DNA of 14,982 nt from Fibrobacter sp. (GTDB lineage: Bacteria > Fibrobacterota > Fibrobacteria > Fibrobacterales > Fibrobacteraceae): the NCBI GenBank assembly GCA_017550445.1, contig JAFZOV010000066.1:1-14982 (forward strand). Reading direction: 5' to 3'. Below are positions 1 through 5,613 of the stretch, piece after piece; the first letter of the stretch is position 1, and each line of letters begins with the position of its first letter. The translations under genes and the position numbers were made by a program. Under the pieces are notes generated by a model that worked only from the letters and a program-made list of their open reading frames with translations, ran no database searches and was not told the DNA's origin.

Positions 1-344
1 AGCCCCGAAGCAATGTTCGCAAGGGCGTCTTTCAAAGCCAAACCCACGGCCAAGCTCGCGGCACCCACCAAGGCCACGATACCAGCGGTATTGACCCCCA
101 GCACGTGAAGCACTAACAACAAAGTAATAATGTAGATACAGTATGAAAAGAGCGAATAGACAAGGGGCTTAGCCGAGGAATCAAGCCCACGACCTTCGGC
201 ATGGTTAATGACATGCTTCAAAAAAATCAAAAGGAGGCGTGCCGCCACCAGGAGCAAAAGCGCCACAAACAGGCGCTGTATCACGGAATGGTCAAACACT
301 CCGCCAAAACGAGTTTCAAGGAATAGCCTAACAGAATCCATCAT
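1..344 (-). CDS. MscS-family mechanosensitive channel, N-terminal part (cut by window edge)
   Basis: The reading frame is open from ATG at 344 to the window edge, 114 codons, and continues outside. I translated it by hand. It starts MMDSVRLFLETRFGG, has hydrophobic stretches (around residues 22-40 and 60-80) and then the segment TAGIVALVGAASLAVGLALK followed by DALANIASG. That Gly/Ala-rich segment is the pore-lining TM3 signature of MscS-type channels, which open under membrane tension and release solutes in hypo-osmotic shock. Only the membrane part is present; the cytoplasmic beta and C-terminal domains would lie beyond position 1. A second ATG follows directly (341), so the start is 344 or 341. 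No Shine-Dalgarno is seen; a TATATT box ends 7 nt before the ATG, so the mRNA may be leaderless. The gene lies 94 nt after rpsT on the same strand. Confidence 0.85.
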   Translation of the reverse strand, partial: MMDSVRLFLETRFGGVFDHSVIQRLFVALLLLVAARLLLIFLKHVINHAEGRGLDSSAKPLVYSLFSYCIYIITLLLVLHVLGVNTAGIVALVGAASLAVGLALKDALANIASG

Positions 345-357
345 AGGGGGCAATATA
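345..357 (-). promoter_or_regulatory. Candidate -10 box, possibly leaderless start of the MscS gene
   Basis: On the - strand TATATT (357-352) is followed by GCCCCCT and then the ATG. Seven bases between a -10 hexamer and the A of ATG is the distance expected if transcription starts at the start codon. The -35 region is poor (CTGTTC with 17-nt spacing). Inference from position only. Confidence 0.35.
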
Positions 358-378
358 GAAAATTGAATATACACGAAC

Positions 379-403
379 AGCCGACACACATTGTGTATCG
401 GCT
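379..403 (-). terminator. Hairpin between rpsT and the MscS gene
   Basis: AGCCGA (379-384) pairs with TCGGCT (398-403), and after one C/A mismatch ACA pairs with TGT around a five-base loop. It lies 36 nt beyond the rpsT stop. The U-run expected of a strong intrinsic terminator is missing on the - strand (GTTCGTGTATATT follows), so it may act as a weak terminator or 3' end-stabilising stem. Confidence 0.4.
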
Positions 404-438
404 TATTCAAATTCGCACTAAATCGACTGAGCGATTAA

Positions 439-699
439 TTAGGCGAGACCGTTAACGACCTTAGCGGCCTTGGCCTTGTAGTTAGCGACGCGGTTAGCGC
501 AGAAACCGGCACGACCCTTGGCAGCAGCCTTGTCGAGCATGCTGAACAGAGCCGGCATGGCCTTGAGGGCTTCTTCCTTAGAAGTTGCGCTACGGACAGC
601 CTTGAGGGCGGTGCGGATAGCGGAACGGGTAGAACGGTTCATGGCATTGGCCTTTTCGGCCTGAAGCAGACGCTTTTTGCAAGATTTGTGTTGAGGCAC
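439..699 (-). CDS. rpsT: 30S ribosomal protein S20
   Basis: 86 residues, the usual length of bS20, a small basic protein that binds 16S rRNA in the body of the 30S subunit. The N-terminus MPQHKSCKKRLLQAEKANAM followed by NRSTRSAIRTALKAV has the family pattern of Lys/Arg-rich helices, and the C-terminus has KGVIH-like spacing replaced by KAAAKGRAGFCANRVANYKAK. The start codon is GTG (699-697), preceded by GGAG about 9 nt upstream (CCGGAGATAATAAG-GTG). It is monocistronic or followed by the MscS gene; the aminotransferase at 805 is divergent. Codon use is strongly biased, as expected for a ribosomal protein gene. GTG at position 1 might contribute to translational control, as unusual starts do for S20 in enterobacteria; that link is inference. 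Confidence 0.95.
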   Translation of the reverse strand: MPQHKSCKKRLLQAEKANAMNRSTRSAIRTALKAVRSATSKEEALKAMPALFSMLDKAAAKGRAGFCANRVANYKAKAAKVVNGLA

Positions 700-716
700 C
701 TTATTATCTCCGGGTG

Positions 717-747
717 AAAACCTACTTTATAAAAATGTTGGTTCAAA
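717..747 (-). promoter_or_regulatory. Candidate rpsT promoter, Bacteroidetes-like TTTG/TAnnTTTG
   Basis: On the - strand TTTG (747-744) is separated by 19 nt from TAGGTTTT (724-717). This matches the -33 TTTG and -7 TAnnTTTG promoter of Bacteroidetes with one mismatch, and would give a short leader containing the GGAG site. TATAAA at 734-729 is an alternative -10. Whether Fibrobacter uses this consensus is inference. Confidence 0.3.
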
Positions 748-789
748 GTTAGTAAATATTGGAAATATTTCAAGGGGTGGCTAAAAATT

Positions 790-804
790 TATATCTTTGG
801 GCGC
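790..804 (+). promoter_or_regulatory. Candidate promoter box directly before the DegT gene
   Basis: TATCTTTG (792-799) fits TAnnTTTG exactly and ends 5 nt before the ATG at 805; the intervening GGCGC is no Shine-Dalgarno. The upstream -35/-33 region (TTCA around 769) is weak. The arrangement suggests a leaderless or very short-leader transcript. Confidence 0.35.
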
Positions 805-1959
805 ATGATTTCCTTTGTAAATTTAACTGCACAGCGCGAAAAATACCGTTTTGAACTCGAAAAAGCCGAACGAGAGGTATTGGACAGCGGTTGTTACATA
901 GGAGGTCCCCAGGTTAGCGCCCTCGAAAAGGAACTGTCGGCTTATTTGGGCGGAAAAATCCACGCGATTACCTGTGCAAGCGGCACCGACGCACTCACTA
1001 TCGCTCTGATGGCCATGGGTTTACAGCCCGGAGACGAGGTGATCGTCCCTGATTTTACCTTTATCGCCCCTGCAGAATGCATTGCTTTTCTAGGTGGCGC
1101 CCCGAAATTCGCCGATATTGACCAGAAAACATTGCAAATTGCCCCCGAAAGCGTAAAAGAGCTTATCGGGCCGCGGACCAAGGGCATTATCGCAGTAAAC
1201 CTGTTCGGCCAGTGCGCCCCCTTCAAGGAACTGCGCCAAATTGCAACCGAATACAAGCTCTGGATTATCGAAGATAGCGCCCAGGCTTTCGGCGCAACCG
1301 TCCGCGCGGGAGACATCATCCAAAAAGCTTGTAGCTTCGGCGACATTGCCATTACCAGCTTTTACCCGAGCAAACCTCTTGGCTGTTACGGCGACGGCGG
1401 CGCGCTCTTTACTGCCCGCGATGATTTGGCAAACAAAATTCGCATGATCGCGAACCACGGAAGCGCCGGACGCTACCAGCACGAAATCATCGGCATGAAC
1501 AGTCGACTTGACGCACTTCAGGCGGCAGTTCTGCGAGTCAAGCTAAAGCATCTGGACGAAGAACTTGTGGTTAGGCGCCAAAACGCGGCGAAATACAACG
1601 CATTCTTTGCCGAATACAATCGCACAGCTGCTGAAGGCGAGAAGATTGTCCCGCAGAAAATCGCCGAAGGTAACGACAGCACCTACGCGCAGTACACGGT
1701 TTTGGCTGAAAACCGCGAAAGGTTTATTGAAAAACTGAAGGCTGCGGAAATCCCCTACTGCATCCACTACCCCGCCCCGCTGCACATGCAACCCTGCTTC
1801 GACGTTCCCATCGCAGAATGCGGAATGCCAATGACCGCCGAAGAATTGGCGGCAAACCAGACCGGAGCGGAGTGGGCCTCGGAGCACGCCATCAGCCTGC
1901 CCGTCTGCGCCTTCACCGATGTAGCTGAAATTATCGAAAAGCTAAAGGCTCACCTGTAG
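805..1959 (+). CDS. DegT/DnrJ/EryC1/StrS-family PLP aminotransferase
   Basis: 384 residues, typical for this family of fold-type I PLP enzymes, which transfer an amino group (usually from glutamate) to a keto-sugar nucleotide for O-antigen, capsule, glycan or antibiotic sugars. Visible family features are NLTAQREKYR at the N-terminus, the cofactor loop CASGTDAL (57-64), DEVIVPDFTF (77-86), the IIEDSAQAFGA motif with the PLP-nitrogen Asp at 157, and TSFYPSKPLGCYGDGG with the Schiff-base Lys at 190. NHGSAGRYQHEIIGMNSRLD, also typical, follows. The C-terminus has the usual CIHYPAPLHMQPCF segment. The sugar substrate cannot be told; no other sugar-nucleotide gene is in the window. It is divergent from rpsT and convergent with the class I/II aminotransferase gene, 10 nt between stops. 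The start is supported by family alignment, not by a Shine-Dalgarno. Confidence 0.9.
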   Translation: MISFVNLTAQREKYRFELEKAEREVLDSGCYIGGPQVSALEKELSAYLGGKIHAITCASGTDALTIALMAMGLQPGDEVIVPDFTFIAPAECIAFLGGAPKFADIDQKTLQIAPESVKELIGPRTKGIIAVNLFGQCAPFKELRQIATEYKLWIIEDSAQAFGATVRAGDIIQKACSFGDIAITSFYPSKPLGCYGDGGALFTARDDLANKIRMIANHGSAGRYQHEIIGMNSRLDALQAAVLRVKLKHLDEELVVRRQNAAKYNAFFAEYNRTAAEGEKIVPQKIAEGNDSTYAQYTVLAENRERFIEKLKAAEIPYCIHYPAPLHMQPCFDVPIAECGMPMTAEELAANQTGAEWASEHAISLPVCAFTDVAEIIEKLKAHL

Positions 1960-1969
1960 CCCTAAACTG

Positions 1970-3271
1970 CTATTGCAGTTCTTTCATTCGCTGCACCGCT
2001 TCCTTAAAAGTCGCGGGTTCTTGCAACAAGCTAATCACCACCCAGCCGTCTTCGTCGAAATCGAAGAAGAATCCGGGCTGTACAAGAACACGCTTTTCAC
2101 GCAGCAAGCGAAGCGTGAGTTCCTCGTCGTCTTCACCGAGGCGCACGACAGCGTACCAGCCGCCCAAAACCTCAGGGCAGTACTTGGCCGGGAATGCTTC
2201 GCGGAGCGTCTGCCAGTTGGCAAGCAAACGTTCCTTGACTTGAGCTTCGTAGGCTGCGGCCTTGGGCAACAGCGACGTACCCAGCGCCTGGGCCGGAGCG
2301 GACACACTCAGGTAGGCATCTTCTACGAATTCAAGCGCCGCGCGAATCTCTTCGAACTTTTCGCGGGGCGCGTAGAAAGCCATCCAGCCGAGTTTTAGCT
2401 GCGGCGAGCCCACAGCCTTGCTGAGGCCATTCAGCCAAAAAATCGGGCACTTGGGACCGTTTTCAGGGAGGTTGATGAAGTCGTTTCCGCCAGCATCAAA
2501 AAGATAGTCCCGTTCGGCGTCTATGGATTGCTTCGCTTCGCTCGCAATGACGTATTTCCATGTTCGGCTTACCTTATCCGAAAAACCGTAATCACCGAAG
2601 ACTTCATCCACAACGAGAATCAGGTTATTCTCTTCGCAGAAGTGAACAGCCTCGTTCCATTCTTCGCGAGAAATACAATGCCCCGTAGGGTTATGCGGCG
2701 AAACCAGCAGCAAGATTTTTGCACGCTCCGGAGCCGCCAATAGGCTGTCAGAATCCAGAACGAAGCGGAAAAAACTCTCTCGTCTCTCGTCTGTAGCGAG
2801 TTTGCGAGCGTTCTCTCGTCTAAGTTTAAGGAAATACGGAGCGCATTCCAAATGTTCCAACTGCGCAAGCGTATCAAGCAGCGGATACCCCGGCATCGGC
2901 GTCAAAATCACATCGCCCGGATCGCAGAAAGTCTTGAACAGCACCGAATAGGCTTCGCTAGTGCTTGCGGTCAAAAGAATCTGGCCTGCCGTAAAGTTTC
3001 CGCCGCGTTCGCGGTAGTACTCCACCACCGCCTCACGCGCCGACTTCCACCCCGACGCATCCGGATTCCAGCAGCCGAAATTTTCGCGAGCCTCTTCCAC
3101 TGCGTCCATCAAATCAATCGGCAACCCCGCCTTCACCGGGCTGCTTACCGTCATGTCAATGAATGAAGTTCCACCCTCGGCAGCATCCTTTTTCGCACTC
3201 GCCTTCACGCGCTCCAGTTCAGCGAAGAACGGAGACGGCGACAAATCTTTAGGCAAGCGAGAAGAAAGCAT
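1970..3271 (-). CDS. Class I/II (fold type I) PLP aminotransferase with two likely in-frame repeat insertions
   Basis: 433 residues from ATG at 3271; an in-frame GTG one codon earlier (3274) is possible. Motifs: STSEAYSVLF (PLP phosphate), LTPMPGYPLLDTL, SPHNPTGH (about 201-208 with the substrate-side Asn), VVDEVFGDYGF (Asp/Tyr at the cofactor ring) and LNGLSKAVGSPQLKLGW with the Schiff-base Lys at 285. These place it among alanine/aspartate-type aminotransferases; the substrate cannot be told. Its position in an operon with leuA makes a branched-chain or general amino-acid role plausible (inference). The ATG overlaps the upstream stop as TGATG, suggesting translational coupling. Two segments fit no family pattern: about residues 150-167 (RRENARKLATDERRESF) and 240-258 (YVIASEAKQSIDAERD). 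Both coincide with repeat-like DNA and lie in surface-loop positions between conserved blocks. All catalytic residues remain, so the gene is probably functional. Confidence 0.9.
   Translation of the reverse strand: MLSSRLPKDLSPSPFFAELERVKASAKKDAAEGGTSFIDMTVSSPVKAGLPIDLMDAVEEARENFGCWNPDASGWKSAREAVVEYYRERGGNFTAGQILLTASTSEAYSVLFKTFCDPGDVILTPMPGYPLLDTLAQLEHLECAPYFLKLRRENARKLATDERRESFFRFVLDSDSLLAAPERAKILLLVSPHNPTGHCISREEWNEAVHFCEENNLILVVDEVFGDYGFSDKVSRTWKYVIASEAKQSIDAERDYLFDAGGNDFINLPENGPKCPIFWLNGLSKAVGSPQLKLGWMAFYAPREKFEEIRAALEFVEDAYLSVSAPAQALGTSLLPKAAAYEAQVKERLLANWQTLREAFPAKYCPEVLGGWYAVVRLGEDDEELTLRLLREKRVLVQPGFFFDFDEDGWVVISLLQEPATFKEAVQRMKELQ
2525..2552. repeat. Short palindromic repeat inside the aminotransferase gene (VIASEAKQS type)
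   Basis: The - strand reads CGTCATTGCGAGCGAAGCG followed by AAGCAATCC. ATTGC and GCAAT form the outer arms and GCGAAGC units the core. This sequence type is known as a dispersed intergenic repeat in many bacterial genomes and gives the peptide VIASEAKQS or relatives when translated. Here it is read in frame as part of the enzyme. Confidence 0.75.
2775..2821. repeat. TCTCGTC-repeat segment inside the aminotransferase gene
   Basis: TCTCGTC occurs at 2778-2784, 2785-2791 and 2814-2820, with GTAGCGAGTTTGCGAGCG in between. On the coding strand it reads AGACGAGAGAACGCTCGCAA and so on. The segment codes for RRENARKLATDERRES, which sits between the conserved YFLKL and FRFVLD blocks and looks like an insertion. 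Its status as a dispersed repeat is inferred from composition; the window holds no second copy. Confidence 0.5.
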
Positions 3272-3624
3272 CACTTCTTTCTGTTGAAGAAACCGAGCAA
3301 TGCCACCGAGATAAACATCCCGGCGGGGAGTACCACGGCAATCGTCAAAAGCAACAGCTTCTGGAAATCGGTCAAGCCCTTGAGGGATTTTTTGAAATCC
3401 TTGAACTTTGCGACAAAGCCCTTAATACCGGTAAGTTTCTCGCCACCTTCAACAGGAACGACCTCACCTTCAGCCTGGTCTTCGGAACCCGCAAAGGCCT
3501 CCATCTTCGGGAGCACGGCCATCAGCTTGGTCACCGATTCCTTTACAGGACCGACATACTGGCCCGCTTTTTCGCGAACCCTGTCGTAGCGTTTCTTGAA
3601 AGGACGTTTCAGTTGTTCAAGCAT
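3271..3624 (-). CDS. Small single-pass membrane protein, function unknown
   Basis: 117 residues, not recognised. The N-terminal 35 residues are basic and amphipathic (KRPFKKRYDRVREKAGQYV), followed by an acidic stretch (SEDQAEGEVVPVEGGEK), a Lys-rich segment (KGFVAKFKDFKKSLKG) and one C-terminal membrane helix (about 90-113, LLLLTIAVVLPAGMFISVAL) ending FFNRKK. This suggests a tail-anchored protein facing the cytoplasm. The start is supported by AGGAG 8 nt upstream (CAGGAGAATCCCT-ATG). It lies 57 nt after leuA, separated by a palindromic repeat, and its stop overlaps the next start as TGATG, so it is probably cotranslated with the aminotransferase. No link to leucine synthesis is visible in the sequence. 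Confidence 0.75.
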   Translation of the reverse strand: MLEQLKRPFKKRYDRVREKAGQYVGPVKESVTKLMAVLPKMEAFAGSEDQAEGEVVPVEGGEKLTGIKGFVAKFKDFKKSLKGLTDFQKLLLLTIAVVLPAGMFISVALLGFFNRKK

Positions 3625-3651
3625 AGGGATTCTCCTGTTTTAAATAGAAGA

Positions 3652-3680
3652 GGAGATCCCCGACCAAGTCGGGGATGACA
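3652..3680. repeat. Palindromic repeat between leuA and the next gene
   Basis: ATCCCCGAC (3656-3664) and GTCGGGGAT (3668-3676) form perfect 9-bp arms around a three-base loop, one base after the leuA stop codon (TAA, 3684-3682). The 29-nt unit aligns without gaps to the one at 8038-8066 with 23 identical positions. It has no U-run on the - strand (CTCCTCTTC follows), so it is better read as a REP-like element than an intrinsic terminator, though it could stabilise the leuA mRNA 3' end. Confidence 0.75.
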
Positions 3681-3681
3681 A

Positions 3682-5256
3682 TTAGGGCTTCTTATACAGC
3701 AGGTTCACGCCGCCAAAGAGAGCGCGCATGTTCGCCTTGAGCGTATCGCTAGACACACCACGGCCTTCGACTTCGACACCGTTTGCCTTCAGCACGATAC
3801 GGCTTAAACCGCGACCCGCCCACAGCTTATCCTTTTCAGGAACCACCAGCTGACGGTACTTCACGAGTTCGACCGGCATACCGATTTCGCGCATGAGCAT
3901 GAGAGCTGCCTCGATGGGACCTTCTGCGGTCACGGACTTCACCAACGCTTCGCCGTCCTTCTTGAAGTGGAAGATAAAGCGGTTTTCGTCGGGAATCACC
4001 TCGATGTTGTTGAAAATCAAGCGACCGTTCACATTCACGAACTGTTCGCGGAACACGTCAAGCACGCGATCGGCAGAGAGTTCTCCTTCCTTTTCGCTGT
4101 AAGACTTCAAAATCGGCTGCAGTTCAGCGGCTTCAGCCAAAGACATCTTGTAGCCGAACTTCGTGATAATTTCGTACACGGCGGTACGGCCACTCTGACT
4201 TGTAAAGCTGAGCGAATCGTTCTGGTGGCGACCGATAATCGTGTAGTCGATCGGGCGGTAAGCGCCCTTCTTCATGTCCTTCGTCTTGGAGGCGCCATCC
4301 TGATGAATGCCGCTACGATGCACAATGGCTTCGGCGCCAATCAACGGAGCGCGGCTGTAAATGCTGATGCCCGACCACTGAGAAATCAGGATTGCAGTTT
4401 CGTAAATGCGTTCCATGTGCAGGCCCGTATTCACGCCGGAGTTATGCAGAGCAACCGCGACTTCGTAGAAGTTCGTGTTACCGCAACGTTCGCCGAGGCC
4501 GTTCAAAGCGACTTCCAGCTGGGTTGCCCCCACAAAGAAGCTTTCGACGGTTGCAGCCGTTGCCATGCCGAGGTCGTTATGGCAGTGCACCGAAATCGTG
4601 ATATCCTTCGGCAGGGCTTCGTACACCTGCTTAATCTGGTTCACGTACAGGAGCGGACGGTAGCGTTCCACCGTGTTCGGCAAGTTAATCGTCGTTGCAC
4701 CGGCTTCGACCACAGCCTTCAGCACGTCAATCACAAAATCCATGTTTTCGAGGCAGTCACCAAAGTGTTCGGCACTGAATTCCACCGTACCCTTGTCACC
4801 CACCAGCGACTTAGCAAACTTCACGCAATGCACCGCCTTTTCCTTGACCTGTTCAGGGGTCAGGTGCAGCACATGTTCCATCGAGAGCGGGCTTGTGGCG
4901 AGGAAGGTATGAATACGCGGGTTCGGAGCATACTGAACCGCTTCCCAGCAGCGCTGGATATCGCTTTCAACACAGCGAGCCAGGCCAGATACCACGACGC
5001 GCTTTGCAACTTCGTCACCTTCTTCAGCCATCTTAGCAGTGAGCTGAGCCAATTCCTTGCAAGATTCAAAATCCATTTCAGAAGAAGCCGGGAAACCGAC
5101 TTCGGCACCCTGCACGCCGAGTTTCAACAGTTGCAGGTACACGTCCTTTTTCTGGGCGTTGTTCCAGGGCTTCGGAAGAGCCTGGTTACCGTCACGCAGC
5201 GTGACATCGTAAAAGAAAGGTTGTCTTACAGTTTTGACTTGGTTATTTTCGCTCAT
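3682..5256 (-). CDS. leuA: 2-isopropylmalate synthase
   Basis: 524 residues. The enzyme condenses acetyl-CoA with 2-oxoisovalerate, the first committed step of leucine synthesis, in the cytoplasm. The HMGL-like TIM barrel shows DVTLRDGNQ (17-25; metal-binding Asp and catalytic Arg), VEFSAEHFGD, INLPNT, SVHCHNDLGMA (222-232; metal-binding His224 and His226) and NGLGERCGN (252-260). A C-terminal part from about residue 400 has the build of the LeuA regulatory/dimer domain that mediates leucine feedback. LRDGNQALPKPW recalls the longer, yeast/actinobacterial-like LeuA branch. I start at ATG 5256 because AAGGAG lies 7 nt upstream; the longer frame to 5304 adds 16 residues without family support. 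Small arms CTTGCC/GGCAAG (5267-5272, 5287-5292) flank the ribosome site and might modulate it. Homocitrate or citramalate synthase are alternatives, but the Leu-codon leader peptide upstream supports leucine. Confidence 0.92.
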   Translation of the reverse strand: MSENNQVKTVRQPFFYDVTLRDGNQALPKPWNNAQKKDVYLQLLKLGVQGAEVGFPASSEMDFESCKELAQLTAKMAEEGDEVAKRVVVSGLARCVESDIQRCWEAVQYAPNPRIHTFLATSPLSMEHVLHLTPEQVKEKAVHCVKFAKSLVGDKGTVEFSAEHFGDCLENMDFVIDVLKAVVEAGATTINLPNTVERYRPLLYVNQIKQVYEALPKDITISVHCHNDLGMATAATVESFFVGATQLEVALNGLGERCGNTNFYEVAVALHNSGVNTGLHMERIYETAILISQWSGISIYSRAPLIGAEAIVHRSGIHQDGASKTKDMKKGAYRPIDYTIIGRHQNDSLSFTSQSGRTAVYEIITKFGYKMSLAEAAELQPILKSYSEKEGELSADRVLDVFREQFVNVNGRLIFNNIEVIPDENRFIFHFKKDGEALVKSVTAEGPIEAALMLMREIGMPVELVKYRQLVVPEKDKLWAGRGLSRIVLKANGVEVEGRGVSSDTLKANMRALFGGVNLLYKKP

Positions 5257-5320
5257 TTTTTTTCTCCTTGCCTCTCCAATAAGGTCGGCAAGCTCCAATT
5301 TCAATCAAAAAATAGAAATT

Positions 5321-5360
5321 TGACTCAAAAAGAAAGCCCGCTTCCTTACTGGAGCGGGCC
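5321..5360 (-). terminator. Attenuator terminator upstream of leuA
   Basis: On the - strand GCCCGCT (5359-5353) pairs perfectly with AGCGGGC (5342-5336); the stem can extend by a G-T and a C-G pair, loop about 6 nt. It is followed by TTTCTTTTTGAG. It stands 65 nt before the leuA start, inside the leader, with no other gene ending nearby because the pectate lyase has its own terminator at 5525-5545. That position marks it as a conditional terminator. Confidence 0.8.
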
Positions 5361-5412
5361 TTATCGTTTAAAATCCTTGGGTTAAAACTCTAAAATCGTC
5401 TTGAACCAATGC

Positions 5413-5481
5413 TTAAAAACCGGCACGCGCTCCGAAAGCGCATCCTAGTAGGTTAATAAGTCGTAGGTTCTTGATCATCAT
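5413..5481 (-). CDS. leuA leader peptide (22 residues, four Leu codons)
   Basis: From ATG 5481 the frame reads MMIKNLRLINLL then GCAFGARAGF and stops at TAA (5415-5413); an upstream in-frame ATG at 5487 would add Met-Ala. Leu codons are CTA, CTT, CTA, CTA; CTA is otherwise little used in the neighbouring genes. The last two are adjacent and sit just upstream of the 1:2 hairpin. This is what a leucine-responsive attenuator peptide should look like. No Shine-Dalgarno precedes it; the promoter places the likely +1 on the A of ATG 5481, so translation may be leaderless. The C-terminal codons are constrained by the RNA hairpin, and need not have a peptide-level role. Confidence 0.75.
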   Translation of the reverse strand: MMIKNLRLINLLGCAFGARAGF

Positions 5482-5487
5482 GGCCAT

Positions 5488-5516
5488 AATGTAATAAAAT
5501 ACAATCTTGCTGGCAA
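5488..5516 (-). promoter_or_regulatory. Promoter of the leuA leader
   Basis: On the - strand TTGCCA (5516-5511, five of six matches to TTGACA), a 17-nt spacer, then TACATT (5493-5488, four of six matches to TATAAT). Six bases lie between the -10 box and ATG 5481. It fits tightly between the pectate lyase terminator and the leader peptide. Confidence 0.55.
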
Positions 5517-5545
5517 GAGGAAAACCCCCGAGCACTGCTCGGGGG
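5515..5545 (-). terminator. Intrinsic terminator of the pectate lyase gene
   Basis: CCCCCGAGC (5525-5533) and GCTCGGGGG (5537-5545) form perfect 9-bp arms with a three-base loop. On the - strand the stem is followed by TTTTCCTCTT. It lies 69 nt beyond the pectate lyase stop. Confidence 0.85.
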
Positions 5546-5613
5546 TCACTCCACACAAAGTTCCGGTTCGGGACCAAACACCTCAGGCTTCCCGAACAGA
5601 ACTATGCTACACT

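Larger units (their letters stand above)
5257..5481 (-). promoter_or_regulatory. leuA leader with candidate leucine attenuator
   Basis: About 225 nt of leader with the classical four-segment plan, on the - strand. Segment 1 is GCGCT (5441-5437), segment 2 GGAGCGCGTGCC (5433-5422), segment 3 GGCCCGCTCC (5360-5351), segment 4 AGCGGGC (5342-5336), then TTTCTTTTT. 1 pairs with the first part of 2 (GCGCT/AGCGC). 2 can pair with 3 (GGAGCG/CGCTCC plus GCC/GGC), which excludes 3:4, the terminator. Segments 1 and 2 overlap the 3' end of the leader peptide frame, and segment 1 starts 4 nt beyond the tandem CTA Leu codons. A ribosome stalled there for lack of Leu-tRNA would cover segment 1 and free segment 2. 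Nothing else is seen between 5257 and 5613 except the promoter and the pectate lyase terminator. Confidence 0.75.

Noticed and set aside
5257..5304. 16-residue extension of LeuA from an upstream ATG
   Set aside because: The downstream ATG has a strong AAGGAG at good distance and fits the family N-terminus.
3967..5385. Long open frame of 472 codons on the + strand
   Set aside because: It is antisense to leuA, whose motifs are complete; the product has no recognisable domain and reflects codon bias of the real gene.
5257..5613. tRNA or small RNA gene in the gap before leuA
   Set aside because: No cloverleaf or CCA end; the hairpins are explained by a terminator and the attenuator.
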